Of a stretch of 46,025 nucleotides of DNA, positions 1 to 9,415 are shown one piece after another. The first letter of the stretch is position 1. Each line of letters begins with the position of its first letter. A model generated the notes under the pieces. It was not told the DNA's origin and searched no databases. It saw only the letters and a program-made list of their open reading frames with translations. This stretch comes from Companilactobacillus furfuricola (GTDB lineage Bacteria; Bacillota; Bacilli; Lactobacillales; Lactobacillaceae): the NCBI RefSeq assembly GCF_003946325.1, contig NZ_RHNT01000015.1, positions 1 through 46,025 on the forward strand, given 5' to 3'. The position numbers and the translations under genes are program-made.

Positions 1-69
1 AACCGCCGTATACGGAACCGTACGTACGGTGGTGTGAGAGGTCGGTAGCCTAGCTACCTCCTACTCGAT
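1..69 (+). mobile_element. Group II intron, 3' end (domains V and VI)
   Basis: The first bases fold as group II intron domain V. A proximal helix ACCGCCGTA/TACGGTGGT is followed by a distal helix TACG/CGTA with loop GAAC and a two-base CG bulge. A domain VI-like stem GGTAGC/GCTACC follows, and the intron appears to end in CTCGAT at 69. The catalytic triad position reads CGC rather than AGC, a trait known from group IIC introns. The 3' exon at 70 continues as a structured repeat that is uninterrupted at 26485-26857, and this fixes the boundary. The body of the intron and any maturase gene lie outside the window. Confidence 0.85.
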
Positions 70-201
70 CGGCTGAGCCCATATAGCGCCCCGACCCTCC
101 ACCTAGATAGTATGTAAATCCCCTCTTTTTTTGAGTTTTACCGATCTATTTTGATCAAATCGGCACTTTTTGCGCGTCCTATTTCTCACATGTCTATCTC
201 A
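70..201 (+). repeat. Structured repeat element, copy E1 (3' part only)
   Basis: This is the 3' exon of the intron that ends at 69. It begins CGGCTGAG, as copy E4 does just after its AATTTGG. It then carries a different outer-stem arm (AGCCCATATAGCGCCCCGACC region), a hairpin CCGAT...ATCGG, and a nearly identical tail ending in ACATGTCTATCTCA. The 5' half lies left of the window. From 202 to 406 I see only AT-rich sequence without a credible gene; the open frame across 151-366 has no ribosome binding site and its start is simply the repeat tail. Confidence 0.8.
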
Positions 202-406
202 ATCTTCTCCAAAACGGTAAAAGAAAAATCAAGCTCAGAACCAAACCAGATTGAATCTTATTCTAGTTTTGAATCAATCTTATACCATAAATGTTTCGAT
301 GATGTTCTCCCTAAAAATCTAAAAGATAGATCGATGAACCAAGATCGTAAGACCGTGAAAAAATAAGTTCGACTATTAAATCCAAACAATCTACCTGTGT
401 AAGAAT

Positions 407-672
407 AAGTACCGTAATCCCCACCAACAAAGGAGTTTTATACTACCCTAGGTCGGTCCTGTGGGGGTGGAAGGAATTCGCCGTCAGCCGCGAAATTTTT
501 GTTTGCACGGCATGCGCCGTGCTTACAAAAAGGGTAAGCTTTGAAATGTCCGAAGCGGTCTTCTTCGGATAGCTCAAAGTTGCCCCGCAGCGTTCCACGG
601 CGCAATTCCTGGAACCCCCACAGGACCGACAATGAACCTCCACCCATCCTACTACCTCAAAAAAAATTGAAC
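407..672 (-). repeat. Structured repeat element, copy E2
   Basis: Read on the minus strand, the outer stem is CGGTCCTGTGGGGG paired with CCCCCACAGGACCG, extended by GAATTGCGCCGT/ACGGCGAATTC. Inside it are GGAACGCTGC, a hairpin TTTGAGCT..TTTCAAA with distal stem CCGAAG/CTTCGG and loop AAGACCG, and a second hairpin TTTTTGT/ACAAAAA. The motif ATTTCGCGGCTGACGGC follows. E3, E4 and E5 carry the same motifs with different but still paired stem bases. The element starts directly after the groEL terminator, on the same strand. It is GC-rich against an AT-rich background. Open frames through it are by-products. Confidence 0.85.
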
Positions 673-674
673 TC

Positions 675-696
675 AAAAAAGACGCCCGAGGGCGTC
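675..696 (-). terminator. Rho-independent terminator of groESL
   Basis: Hairpin GACGCCC/GGGCGTC (681-696) with two-base loop GA. On the minus strand it is followed by six T. It lies about 93 bases beyond the groEL stop. Confidence 0.85.
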
Positions 697-788
697 TTTT
701 TCATATATGGTATTTATTTCTAATAAACTTCTTAGGTATTTCTTTCCTAACAAACTCATCGGTTTGTTGGGGTTTTGATGGGGAACGA

Positions 789-2423
<1,635 letters not shown>

Positions 2424-2471
2424 TTAAATTTCACACTCCATTATTTAATAAATTGATCTTTGCCTGATTAA

Positions 2472-2756
2472 TTATTCGGCGATTGCCATGATATCTTTTT
2501 CGTGAAGGATTAGGTAATCTTTATCGTCATATTTAACTTCTGAGCCGGCATATTTGTCGAAGAGAACCTTGTCTCCGGCTTTAACGGCCATAGGTAAAGT
2601 CTTTCCTTCTGGTGTTGTTGCGCCAGGACCTACAGCAACAACTTCTGCTGTTTGTGGCTTTTCTTTGGCATTATTAGCAAGAACAATGCCACCAACTGTC
2701 TTCTCTTCTTCTTTATCGACTGTTACAATGATTCTGTCTCCAAGTGGTTTTAACAA
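2472..2756 (-). CDS. groES: Co-chaperonin GroES (HSP10)
   Basis: Ten-kDa lid of the GroEL chamber, 94 residues. The N-terminus ([11 protein letters not shown]) and the mobile-loop and roof segments are typical of the family. The start codon is TTG, placed by a GGAGGG ribosome binding site eight bases upstream; no ATG fits the family start. It is first gene of the operon with groEL and is preceded by a CIRCE operator and a sigma-A-type promoter. The divergent neighbour is a CPBP protease gene, as ydiL is next to groES in B. subtilis. Confidence 0.98.
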   Translation of the reverse strand: MLKPLGDRIIVTVDKEEEKTVGGIVLANNAKEKPQTAEVVAVGPGATTPEGKTLPMAVKAGDKVLFDKYAGSEVKYDDKDYLILHEKDIMAIAE

Positions 2757-2794
2757 TTTTATATCCCTCCGATGAAATTTTTATTTTTAATAAT

Positions 2795-2821
2795 TTAGCA
2801 CTCAAACATCTGTTGTGCTAA
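2795..2821 (-). promoter_or_regulatory. CIRCE operator (HrcA binding site)
   Basis: Left arm TTAGCACTC, nine-base spacer, right arm TTGTGCTAA. The consensus right arm is GAGTGCTAA, so two positions differ. It lies between the groES promoter and the groES start, where HrcA repression of groESL is known in Firmicutes. Confidence 0.9.
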
Positions 2822-2829
2822 TCACAACT

Positions 2830-2860
2830 TTTATATTAACATTTTATGAATAACATGCAA
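2830..2860 (-). promoter_or_regulatory. Probable sigma-A promoter of groESL
   Basis: On the minus strand a TTGCAT (-35, complement of 2855-2860) is followed after about 16 bases by TAATATAAA (-10 region). Transcription would start just before or within the CIRCE site, which suits repression. Confidence 0.6.
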
Positions 2861-2889
2861 GTATTTACATCTTAAAAAAAGAGGTTTAC

Positions 2890-3519
2890 ATGAAAAATTC
2901 AACTAACCAGCTGACAACTTTACTGTCATATATTGCTTTATTATTCGTGGGAACGATTTTGTCGATGCTAAAATTGACGGGACATCCCTACTTCTTGATC
3001 ATGACTTTGGCAGCGCTAATTGCTACCGGGGCAATGATCTTCCTAGTTTTTCGAGACGGGAAGAATTCGATCGAAGCAGAAAAATTTGACTGGAAAAATG
3101 CCGTCACTTGGATCTTGATCGGGACAATCGGATCGATTGTGATCCAGTTCGGCGTGACTTTCATCGAGCAAGTGCTTTTTCATCTTTCCACATCATCGCA
3201 AAATACTTTAACCTTATTGGCCACTGCTCACGGCTACCCTTACTATTTACTTTATATTTTAATATGTGCCCCTATCATGGAAGAAATCATCTTCAGACGC
3301 GTTTTCTTCGCTAACTTGATCAAACCTACCAATGTGGTATGGGCAGCGCTTATATCGTCATTTTTATTCGCATTTTTGCATCAAGATAGTCGCTTCTTGA
3401 TCTACTTGATCATGGGAGCTTGGTTTTGTTTCGTCTATTACCGTTCCAAAAATATTTACGTCAGTGCCACGAGTCACATATTGATGAACGTGGTCGTCTT
3501 AATGCTCAGCATCGCTTAA
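2890..3519 (+). CDS. CPBP-family intramembrane metalloprotease (YdiL-like)
   Basis: A 209-residue multi-spanning membrane protein of the CPBP (CAAX protease and bacteriocin-processing, Abi) family. The three family motifs are visible: EEIIFRR in the middle, FLFAFLH, and HILMNV near the C-terminus. These would hold the metal and active site inside the membrane. The start is supported by AAAGAGGT just upstream. It is divergent from groES, as ydiL is in B. subtilis. A small basic helical gene follows 22 bases later, probably in the same transcript. Members process prenylated proteins or peptides, or give bacteriocin self-immunity; the substrate here is unknown. Confidence 0.85.
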   Translation: MKNSTNQLTTLLSYIALLFVGTILSMLKLTGHPYFLIMTLAALIATGAMIFLVFRDGKNSIEAEKFDWKNAVTWILIGTIGSIVIQFGVTFIEQVLFHLSTSSQNTLTLLATAHGYPYYLLYILICAPIMEEIIFRRVFFANLIKPTNVVWAALISSFLFAFLHQDSRFLIYLIMGAWFCFVYYRSKNIYVSATSHILMNVVVLMLSIA

Positions 3520-3541
3520 TCTAAAGTTTCAGGAGAAAGAT

Positions 3542-3844
3542 ATGAAATACGAACAACACGAGATCGATGAGATCCACCGCTTGATCGACGAATGTATGAA
3601 AATACCAGATATCAAGAATGAAAAGCATATCGTCAAATTACTTGACGAATTGGAATACAAAGTTGATAACTCGAAACGTTTTAAAAACAATTTAGGCTTG
3701 CGAAAGGAAGCAGCAATCTATTCACGAAAGCATAAATTTCAATTGCCTGAATGCTTTAATGAATTGTTAGTTTTGATCAACGATATTTATATGGGGAAAA
3801 ATTCCAAACACCAGTGGAAAAATTTCTTCCGCAATTTAGACTAA
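3542..3844 (+). CDS. Small helical protein, possible bacteriocin immunity protein
   Basis: One hundred residues, with no signal peptide or membrane segment. It is predicted to be mostly helical and charged, with a basic C-terminus (KNSKHQWKNFF). Size and helix pattern resemble enterocin-A-type immunity proteins, which are four-helix bundles of about 100 residues, but I see no decisive motif. A GGAGAAAG ribosome binding site precedes the ATG. It follows the CPBP protease by 22 bases and shares its terminator. CPBP proteins and such immunity proteins often occur together in lactic acid bacteria. No bacteriocin gene is visible nearby. The function is therefore tentative. Confidence 0.6.
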   Translation: MKYEQHEIDEIHRLIDECMKIPDIKNEKHIVKLLDELEYKVDNSKRFKNNLGLRKEAAIYSRKHKFQLPECFNELLVLINDIYMGKNSKHQWKNFFRNLD

Positions 3845-3883
3845 AAATAGCTAGTGCCTCAGTGAATGGCACTAGCTATTTTT
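3843..3883. terminator. Bidirectional terminator between convergent genes
   Basis: Perfect 16-base arms (AAAAATAGCTAGTGCC and its complement) around a nine-base loop, with A and T flanks on both sides. It serves the plus-strand pair at 2890-3844 and manO on the minus strand. Confidence 0.9.
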
Positions 3884-3884
3884 A

Positions 3885-4271
3885 TTATTTATTTTTCTTC
3901 TTGTGGTGAAACAGATTCTTGACTCCACGTGAAATTACTTGAGAGAAAGTCAATGACTTAACGATCTTATCAGCATCAATATGTTCTCTGATCTGACGAA
4001 GGACTTTCTTAGGGTCTTTCGATGAAAAAGTAAACATACCGGTCTCTTTAGTCTTGATACCAAATCTAGGGATCCACTTCCCCTTGAACATGACTGATAC
4101 AACGACATATTCGACTTGCGTCCAAGGAATCTGAATATAATTCTTCGTATCTCGATCATTATAAAACTCAAAAGCTTTGTCACCGATCATAATTTTTCCG
4201 TAATCAGCTAATCCTAAGTGTGAGGTCCCGTTGATCACTAGTTCCGATTTAGTATTCAATGATTCAACCAT
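3885..4271 (-). CDS. manO: DUF956 family protein ManO
   Basis: A 128-residue DUF956 protein. The family is almost always coded beside mannose-class PTS genes in lactic acid bacteria and is thought to have a regulatory or accessory role in that PTS; the biochemistry is not known. Pleckstrin-like beta segments (IQIPWTQVEYVVVSVMFKGKWIPRF) and a lysine-rich tail (HHKKKNK) are visible. It lies downstream of manN but beyond a terminator hairpin, so it may be reached by read-through or use its own weak promoter (TATAAT near 4305). Confidence 0.85.
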   Translation of the reverse strand: MVESLNTKSELVINGTSHLGLADYGKIMIGDKAFEFYNDRDTKNYIQIPWTQVEYVVVSVMFKGKWIPRFGIKTKETGMFTFSSKDPKKVLRQIREHIDADKIVKSLTFSQVISRGVKNLFHHKKKNK

Positions 4272-4315
4272 GAAAAAACTCCATTCTGCTTCTCAATATA
4301 TAATCTTATTATAAT

Positions 4316-4348
4316 CAAAAAAAGAATGAACCCCAATGAGTTCATTCT
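4316..4348 (-). terminator. Terminator between manN and manO
   Basis: Minus-strand hairpin AGAATGAAC/GTTCATTCT with an eight-base loop followed by seven T. It should reduce transcription from manLMN into manO. Confidence 0.8.
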
Positions 4349-4363
4349 ATATTTTTGAATATC

Positions 4364-5275
4364 TTACATTAATCCGATCCAGTGGAAGAAGACACCAATT
4401 GCGAACAATCCAAGGATTTGCCAGATTGGTGAAACTTTCTTTCTTAGTAAGTACATGCAAAGGAATGTAAGCAAGAGTCCTGCAAGACCAGGGATCAATT
4501 GATCCAAGTTATCTTGCAAGGTCGTAACTTTGACCATTGACAGCGATCGACCATCGGCTTGTTGGATCAGAGCTTGTTTAACACCTTCCATATTGTTTGG
4601 CAAGTTACCCCAATCAATGTATGAACCTTTTTGTTGTTTGATCGATGAAACGACTGGTGTAAATTTAACAACAACCCACCGGTTGATCAGGGATCCTAAA
4701 ATAAACATACCTAGAATAGATGCACCTTTTGTTACATCTTGAAGCAAACCACCGGACATATCTTCGGTGATCTTGGAACCGGCTTTATAGCCAAGTTCTT
4801 GTGTATACCACATGAATGCCATTCTAATAACGTTCCATGCGACGAAGTACAAAATTGGACCTAAGATGCTTCCACCCATTGCAAGTGAAGCGGCAATAGC
4901 ACCAATAATAGGCTTAACAGTGAACCAGAACACAGGGTCCCCAATACCAGCAAGTGGTCCCATCATACCAACTTTAACACCTTGGATGGCAACGTCATTA
5001 ACGGGTGCACCATTAGCACGTTCTTCCTCCAAAGCCATAGTTACACCTAAAATAGGTGAAGCTAAGTAAGGGTGACAATTGAAGAATTCCAAGTGACGCT
5101 TCAAAGCTGATGCACGATCTTCTTTTGTCTTATATAATTTTTTCAAAACTGGGATCAATGAATATGCCCAGCCACCGTTTTGCATACGTTCGTAGTTCCA
5201 AGAACCTTGAATGAAGGTTGAACGCCACCAAACGGCAATACGATCTCTTTTAGAAATTTTAACTTGATCTGCCAT
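4364..5275 (-). CDS. manN: PTS mannose-class transporter subunit IID
   Basis: Integral membrane component IID, 303 residues, which with IIC forms the sugar channel of the mannose-family PTS. Recognisable features are the N-terminal RSTFIQGSWNYERMQNGGW segment, the YLASPILG and GPLAGIGDP loops, and hydrophobic helices at the C-terminus. It lies 17 bases after manM with its own ribosome binding site (GGAGG). In lactic acid bacteria this complex imports glucose and mannose and is also the receptor for class IIa bacteriocins. Confidence 0.97.
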   Translation of the reverse strand: MADQVKISKRDRIAVWWRSTFIQGSWNYERMQNGGWAYSLIPVLKKLYKTKEDRASALKRHLEFFNCHPYLASPILGVTMALEEERANGAPVNDVAIQGVKVGMMGPLAGIGDPVFWFTVKPIIGAIAASLAMGGSILGPILYFVAWNVIRMAFMWYTQELGYKAGSKITEDMSGGLLQDVTKGASILGMFILGSLINRWVVVKFTPVVSSIKQQKGSYIDWGNLPNNMEGVKQALIQQADGRSLSMVKVTTLQDNLDQLIPGLAGLLLTFLCMYLLRKKVSPIWQILGLFAIGVFFHWIGLM

Positions 5276-5292
5276 GTTATTCTTCCTCCATT

Positions 5293-6114
5293 TTAGTAAT
5301 TATCTATGATATCTCCAACGGGATCACCGGTATTTGAATCGCCAGTGCTACCACCGTCGCCGTTACCTGATCCACCGTTCTTTGAAAGTGTTAAGTAGAT
5401 CAAAGCAAGGGCAAGACCAATTGCACCTAATCCGATAAGTGTCAATGATTTGATAGTTGCCAAAACGAAACCAATAGCGAAGAATGGCCAAACTTCACGA
5501 GAAGCCATCATGTTGATAACCATAGCGTAACCTACGGCAACAACCATACCACCACCGATTGATAGTCCATCTTGAACTACTTGTGGAATAGCATTAAGCA
5601 TTGATTTAACGGGACCTGCACCAAGAGCTAAGATCATAGCTGCAGGAATAGCAATACGTAGACCTTGTAAACAAATAGCGATGTATTGCCACATTTCGAT
5701 CTTTCTAAAGTTACCTTCTTTAGCGGCAGCATCCATGATATGAACGATACCAGTACTAATAGTACGAACTAAGATTGTTAGTAACAATCCAGCAACAGCT
5801 AGAGGGATAGCAATAGCATAAGCTGATGAAACACCCTTAGTTCCTTGGCCACCTAAGACCAAGATAATAGCTGAAGCAACTGAGGCTAAGGCAACATCGG
5901 GAGCAACAGCAGCACCGATATTAGCCCAACCTAAAGCGACCATTTGAAGTGTACCACCTAAAATTAGGCAAGGCATAAGTTGGCCGGTAACTAAGCCGAT
6001 CAATGTACAAGCGATTACTGGTTGATGAAAATGGAATTCATCAAGAATACCTTCCATACCAGCAAGGAAAGATACAAGAACGACTAATATAATTTGAATA
6101 ACATTCAATTCCAT
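5293..6114 (-). CDS. manM: PTS mannose-class transporter subunit IIC
   Basis: Integral membrane component IIC, 273 residues, with the family's LVSFLAGMEGILDEF start and GGTLQMVALGWANIGAA loop. The C-terminus is a low-complexity tail rich in Gly, Ser, Asp and Asn, as seen in other lactobacillus IIC proteins. It pairs with the IID subunit coded downstream. The 86 bases separating it from manL contain a short inverted repeat (AAACTCT...AGAGTTT near 6137-6160), which could be a processing or attenuation site. Confidence 0.97.
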   Translation of the reverse strand: MELNVIQIILVVLVSFLAGMEGILDEFHFHQPVIACTLIGLVTGQLMPCLILGGTLQMVALGWANIGAAVAPDVALASVASAIILVLGGQGTKGVSSAYAIAIPLAVAGLLLTILVRTISTGIVHIMDAAAKEGNFRKIEMWQYIAICLQGLRIAIPAAMILALGAGPVKSMLNAIPQVVQDGLSIGGGMVVAVGYAMVINMMASREVWPFFAIGFVLATIKSLTLIGLGAIGLALALIYLTLSKNGGSGNGDGGSTGDSNTGDPVGDIIDNY

Positions 6115-6200
6115 TAGTATTAATCCTCCATTATTTAAACTCTTTTTACCCTAGTAATGAGAGTTTTAGATCATAAATAAAACACAACTATTTAAAAAAA

Positions 6201-7184
6201 CTAATTCTTCTTGTTTAATTCAGCTTGGGCTTTGTCCAAGATAGCTTGCATATTGTCTTGATTATCTGTAGGAACTTTCCGAACATCAAAATCAATGCCC
6301 ATATCTTTAAGCTTATTGAAAGTATCGATATCTTCTTGGCTAAATGCGAGCACCTTATTAGGCTGAACTTTACCTTCTGAGTGAGCCATTGATCCGACAT
6401 TTAATGTCTTCAATGGAACGCCACCTTCGATAGCTCTCAAAGCATCTTCTGGTGTTTCAAAAAGCAAGAGCGCTCTTTCACCGCCAAAGTGCTTATCGTC
6501 TTTAGCTAACTTGATCATTTGGTCAACTGGTACAACGTGAGCATGAACACCAACTGGTGCAGCTTGTTGGATCAATTGCTTACGTAGATCGTCTTTCGCA
6601 ACAGCATCTGAAACAACGATGATACGTGTAGGATTTGTTGTCTTAGTCCAACCTGTGGCAACTTGTCCGTGAAGCAAACGAGAGTCAATACGTGCTAAAA
6701 CGTATGTTAATGCACCAGGTTGACCACCTGTAGAAGTCTTAGGTGCTGCCTCTTGTGGAGCAGCAGCTTTTTCTTCTTTAGGTTGAAGTTCTTCTGGACG
6801 AACCTTGACCCCATCTTTAGCAGTTTCAATGATATGTGCTGCGATCTCATGAGCACTATTCATTGACATTCTTGAAGCGTAGGCTTCAATGAGCATTGGC
6901 AAGTTCAAACCTGCAACAATTGCCCATTTATCCTTGTGTTCTTCAAACAAACCATTAACTTGGTTGAATGGAGTTCCGCCCCAAAGGTCAACAAGGAACA
7001 ATACTTCGTCTTGATCTGAAAAAGAAGCAATAGCATCTTGCAATTTCTTCTTCAAATCATCTGGACCCATATCAGGCATCAATGTAACAGATTGCACATC
7101 TTCTTGTTCACCAAAGATCATCGATCCAGATTGCTTAATGCCGTCAGCAAATTCACCGTGACTAGCAATGACAATACTTACCAT
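6201..7184 (-). CDS. manL: PTS mannose-class fused IIAB subunit
   Basis: Cytoplasmic phosphotransfer protein of 327 residues with IIA and IIB fused. IIA has the phosphorylated His in IASHGEFADG near the N-terminus. A flexible Ala/Pro/Glu-rich linker lies around residues 135-155. IIB has ARIDSRLLHGQV with its active His. Phosphate passes from HPr through IIA and IIB to the sugar. It is the first gene of manLMN, with an AGGAGG site seven bases before the ATG. A possible sigma-54 promoter lies just upstream, matching the RpoN control known for this operon in related species. Confidence 0.98.
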   Translation of the reverse strand: MVSIVIASHGEFADGIKQSGSMIFGEQEDVQSVTLMPDMGPDDLKKKLQDAIASFSDQDEVLFLVDLWGGTPFNQVNGLFEEHKDKWAIVAGLNLPMLIEAYASRMSMNSAHEIAAHIIETAKDGVKVRPEELQPKEEKAAAPQEAAPKTSTGGQPGALTYVLARIDSRLLHGQVATGWTKTTNPTRIIVVSDAVAKDDLRKQLIQQAAPVGVHAHVVPVDQMIKLAKDDKHFGGERALLLFETPEDALRAIEGGVPLKTLNVGSMAHSEGKVQPNKVLAFSQEDIDTFNKLKDMGIDFDVRKVPTDNQDNMQAILDKAQAELNKKN

Positions 7185-7211
7185 TCTTCTACCTCCTATT
7201 TATATTGATAT

Positions 7212-7227
7212 AGCAAAAATTCCACCA
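7212..7227 (-). promoter_or_regulatory. Possible sigma-54 promoter of manLMN
   Basis: The minus strand reads TGGTGGAATTTTTGCT. It has the GG-N10-GC spacing of a -24/-12 promoter and a good TTGC, but the -24 box differs from TGGCAC after the first three bases. Transcription would start near 7201, giving a very short leader. Confidence 0.4.
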
Positions 7228-7229
7228 TA

Positions 7230-8143
7230 TCTGAAAATAACACAACCAACAGCCAAATCGGTATCACATTAAAAAAGGAACTCTTTCCCAGAATGAAAGC
7301 CCTTACTTAAAATCTAAAACCAATAGCCATCAGCAAAACAAAATACATACAACCTCGTAAAATCCCTGACACTACGACAATATCATGGCATCAAACAAAG
7401 CTAAGCATGTAAAAATGACGAGCCGACCGCTTAGAAAAAGACAACTGTCTGAAAACATAAGAAAATCAGACAAAATCCAGTCAAATTTTCATCAATACTT
7501 TTTCATAAATAAAAGCGTTTTCTTTACCAATAAAAAAATATATAGATCAAACAATCAACATCTAAAAAGCAAATCGTCTCACCCAAGCTCACCCTTCTTG
7601 TGAACCTTTTCATAATATCATTTTTTTGTAAAAATGACAGCCCTTTCGTCCAATTTTAAAACGATTTTTAACAATTTCGAAACAAAAACGCAAAAAATTG
7701 AGCGAGAAAAAAGTCATAAATCAGAAAATAAATACAATGAAAATATATCCAAGTATTCAGAAAACGACAATTGGTATAGACATATAAATAGGGACATAAA
7801 AGGATTCAAATACGACTGAAATATAAAAGGTCTAGATAAGTTTAAAAGCTGTGTTTATACAAACCATAAGAAAATACTAAGCCAAAAATTAACTGCACAA
7901 AAATTCCAAAAAAAATAAGAACTAGAAAAAAATTAACAAGAAATCAAAAAAAGAAAGGTTTCCCACCGCGATTTTTACAGCGACGAAAGGAGCAGGTAAA
8001 AGAGCAAGAAAAAGGAAATCTAAAATAGCAACCGATGATAACATAAAAAAAAATCAAAAAGATAGATCGACAAGAAAAAATATCAAAAACGAAAAAAAAT
8101 AAGACTAACCACCTAAACCTCAGCAAGTTAGTACAAAAAAGCT
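7230..8143. other. Long A-rich stretch without a supported gene
   Basis: About 900 bases with strong A excess on the plus strand. Two open frames (7385-7603 and 7634-7819) code Lys/Asn/Ser-rich sequence with no domain and no convincing ribosome binding site, so I do not call them genes. On the minus strand the region lies upstream of manL, so an upstream activator site (ManR/LevR type) could be here, but I could not point to one. Confidence 0.5.
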
Positions 8144-8385
8144 AAGTACCGTACCCCACACCAACCAACATTAGTTGCACAACCCTAGGTTCTGCTGGGG
8201 GTGGAGAGAATTCGCCGTCAGATGTGAAATGGCGGATCGTAAGTGCTAACGCACTTGCGCAACTGGTTCTTGGTGGTGGCTTTACCACCGACATTAAGGA
8301 AGCCACGGTGCAATTCTCGGAACCCCCAGCAGAACCGGCAATCAGCCCTCCATCAACCAACCTACCACCAACAAAAAAACAACAC
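8144..8385 (-). repeat. Structured repeat element, copy E3
   Basis: Minus-strand outer stem GGTTCTGCTGGGGG/CCCCCAGCAGAACC. It occupies the same place as the E2 stem but differs at several positions on both strands with pairing kept. It shares with E2 the GAATTC..CTGACGGC motif, the ACCCTAGG boundary and the GGTACGGTACTTAG tail. The inner hairpins differ from the other copies (GGTGG/CCACC and AAGTGC/GCACTT). It starts directly behind the manA terminator on the same strand. Confidence 0.75.
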
Positions 8386-8416
8386 AAAAAAAGACCACAG
8401 TAACTAAACCGTGATC
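8386..8416 (-). terminator. Terminator of manA
   Basis: Minus-strand hairpin GATCACGG/CTGTGGTC, fully paired if two G-U pairs are allowed, with an eight-base loop followed by seven T. It begins ten bases after the manA stop. Confidence 0.75.
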
Positions 8417-8426
8417 AAATCAAAGC

Positions 8427-9395
8427 TTATTCTTCGCCCGATTCAGAAGCAATAACATCCAAATCGCCGTCCAAAGTCCACTGAGAAACAGTAGCAGGAA
8501 TAATCAAATGTTGCCCCTTAGACAACTTATAATCATTACCATCGATAGTCAAACGACCATTACCATCAATAACCGAAACCAAAGTATACTTACCGATCTC
8601 GTGATTAAAAACAGCTGGCTCTTTGATCTGCCAACGATAAACAGCAAAATAAGGCGAAATTGGAGGTTGAACGAAAGTTGTAAATTCGTTCTTACCTTCT
8701 GAACACTTAACGATATTTAATTCAGGGTCCTTGTGAGGCACCATGATCGTATCTTCCGACTGCTTGATATGAAGCTCACGCTTCTTACCAGTCGTTTTGT
8801 CAACACGATCGTAGTCATACAACCGATAAGTAGTGTCACTACTTTGTTGAGTCTCTAAAACCATAATTCCTTTATTCAAGGCATGGACTGTCCCACTTGG
8901 AACGTAGAAAAAGTCACCGGTCTTGACTGGTATCTTTCTGAGCAAGTGTTCCCAATCACCGCTTTCGATCATTGAGTCCAATTGTTCTTTAGTCTTTGCA
9001 TGATGTCCATAGATCAGATATGAACCTGGTTCAGCATCGATCACATACCAGCACTCAGTTTTGCCGAGTTCGCCTTCGTGTTTTTCTGCGTATTCGTTGT
9101 CTGGATGTACTTGGACCGAAAGACTAGCTTCAGCATCAAGGATCTTCGTTAACAATGGAAAGACTTCTCCCTTTGGATCGCCAAAGAGTTCTTTATGATC
9201 TTTCCAAAGATCGTCAACATATTGTCCAGCTAATTCGCCGTTTTCGACCATTGAACGTCCGTGTGGATGTCCAGAAATAGCCCAGCATTCCCCAATATTT
9301 CCATCAGGAAGATCGTAATCAAAAGCTGATTCGAGTTTTCGACCACCCCAGAGTTTCTGATGAAAAACGGGTTTTAGAAATAATGGTTCACTCAT
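8427..9395 (-). CDS. manA: Mannose-6-phosphate isomerase, class I
   Basis: Interconverts mannose 6-phosphate and fructose 6-phosphate, linking the mannose PTS to glycolysis. The 322-residue length fits the Firmicutes short form. Zinc ligands are visible in QVHPDNEYA, in the Glu of GKTECWYV and in the His of SGTVHALNKG. The N-terminal FLKPVFHQKLWGGRKL is typical. It lies 20 bases behind rex on the same strand, so the two are probably cotranscribed. Its product acts on the sugar phosphate delivered by the manLMN transporter coded nearby. Confidence 0.97.
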   Translation of the reverse strand: MSEPLFLKPVFHQKLWGGRKLESAFDYDLPDGNIGECWAISGHPHGRSMVENGELAGQYVDDLWKDHKELFGDPKGEVFPLLTKILDAEASLSVQVHPDNEYAEKHEGELGKTECWYVIDAEPGSYLIYGHHAKTKEQLDSMIESGDWEHLLRKIPVKTGDFFYVPSGTVHALNKGIMVLETQQSSDTTYRLYDYDRVDKTTGKKRELHIKQSEDTIMVPHKDPELNIVKCSEGKNEFTTFVQPPISPYFAVYRWQIKEPAVFNHEIGKYTLVSVIDGNGRLTIDGNDYKLSKGQHLIIPATVSQWTLDGDLDVIASESGEE

Positions 9396-9415
9396 GATTT
9401 ACCCCTCTAAAAAAA

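Noticed and set aside
151-366. Open frame on the plus strand whose start matches a peptide also read through E4 (LFARPISHMSIS).
   Set aside because: The shared peptide comes from the conserved nucleotide tail of the repeat. There is no ribosome binding site and the frames diverge directly after the repeat ends.
438-723. Several short open frames through repeat copies E2 and E3 on both strands.
   Set aside because: They follow the arms of strong hairpins, have no start signals and no family similarity; structure explains the sequence better.
7385-7819. Two open frames in the A-rich region.
   Set aside because: Composition is only Lys, Asn and Ser from A-rich DNA, without domain or ribosome binding site.
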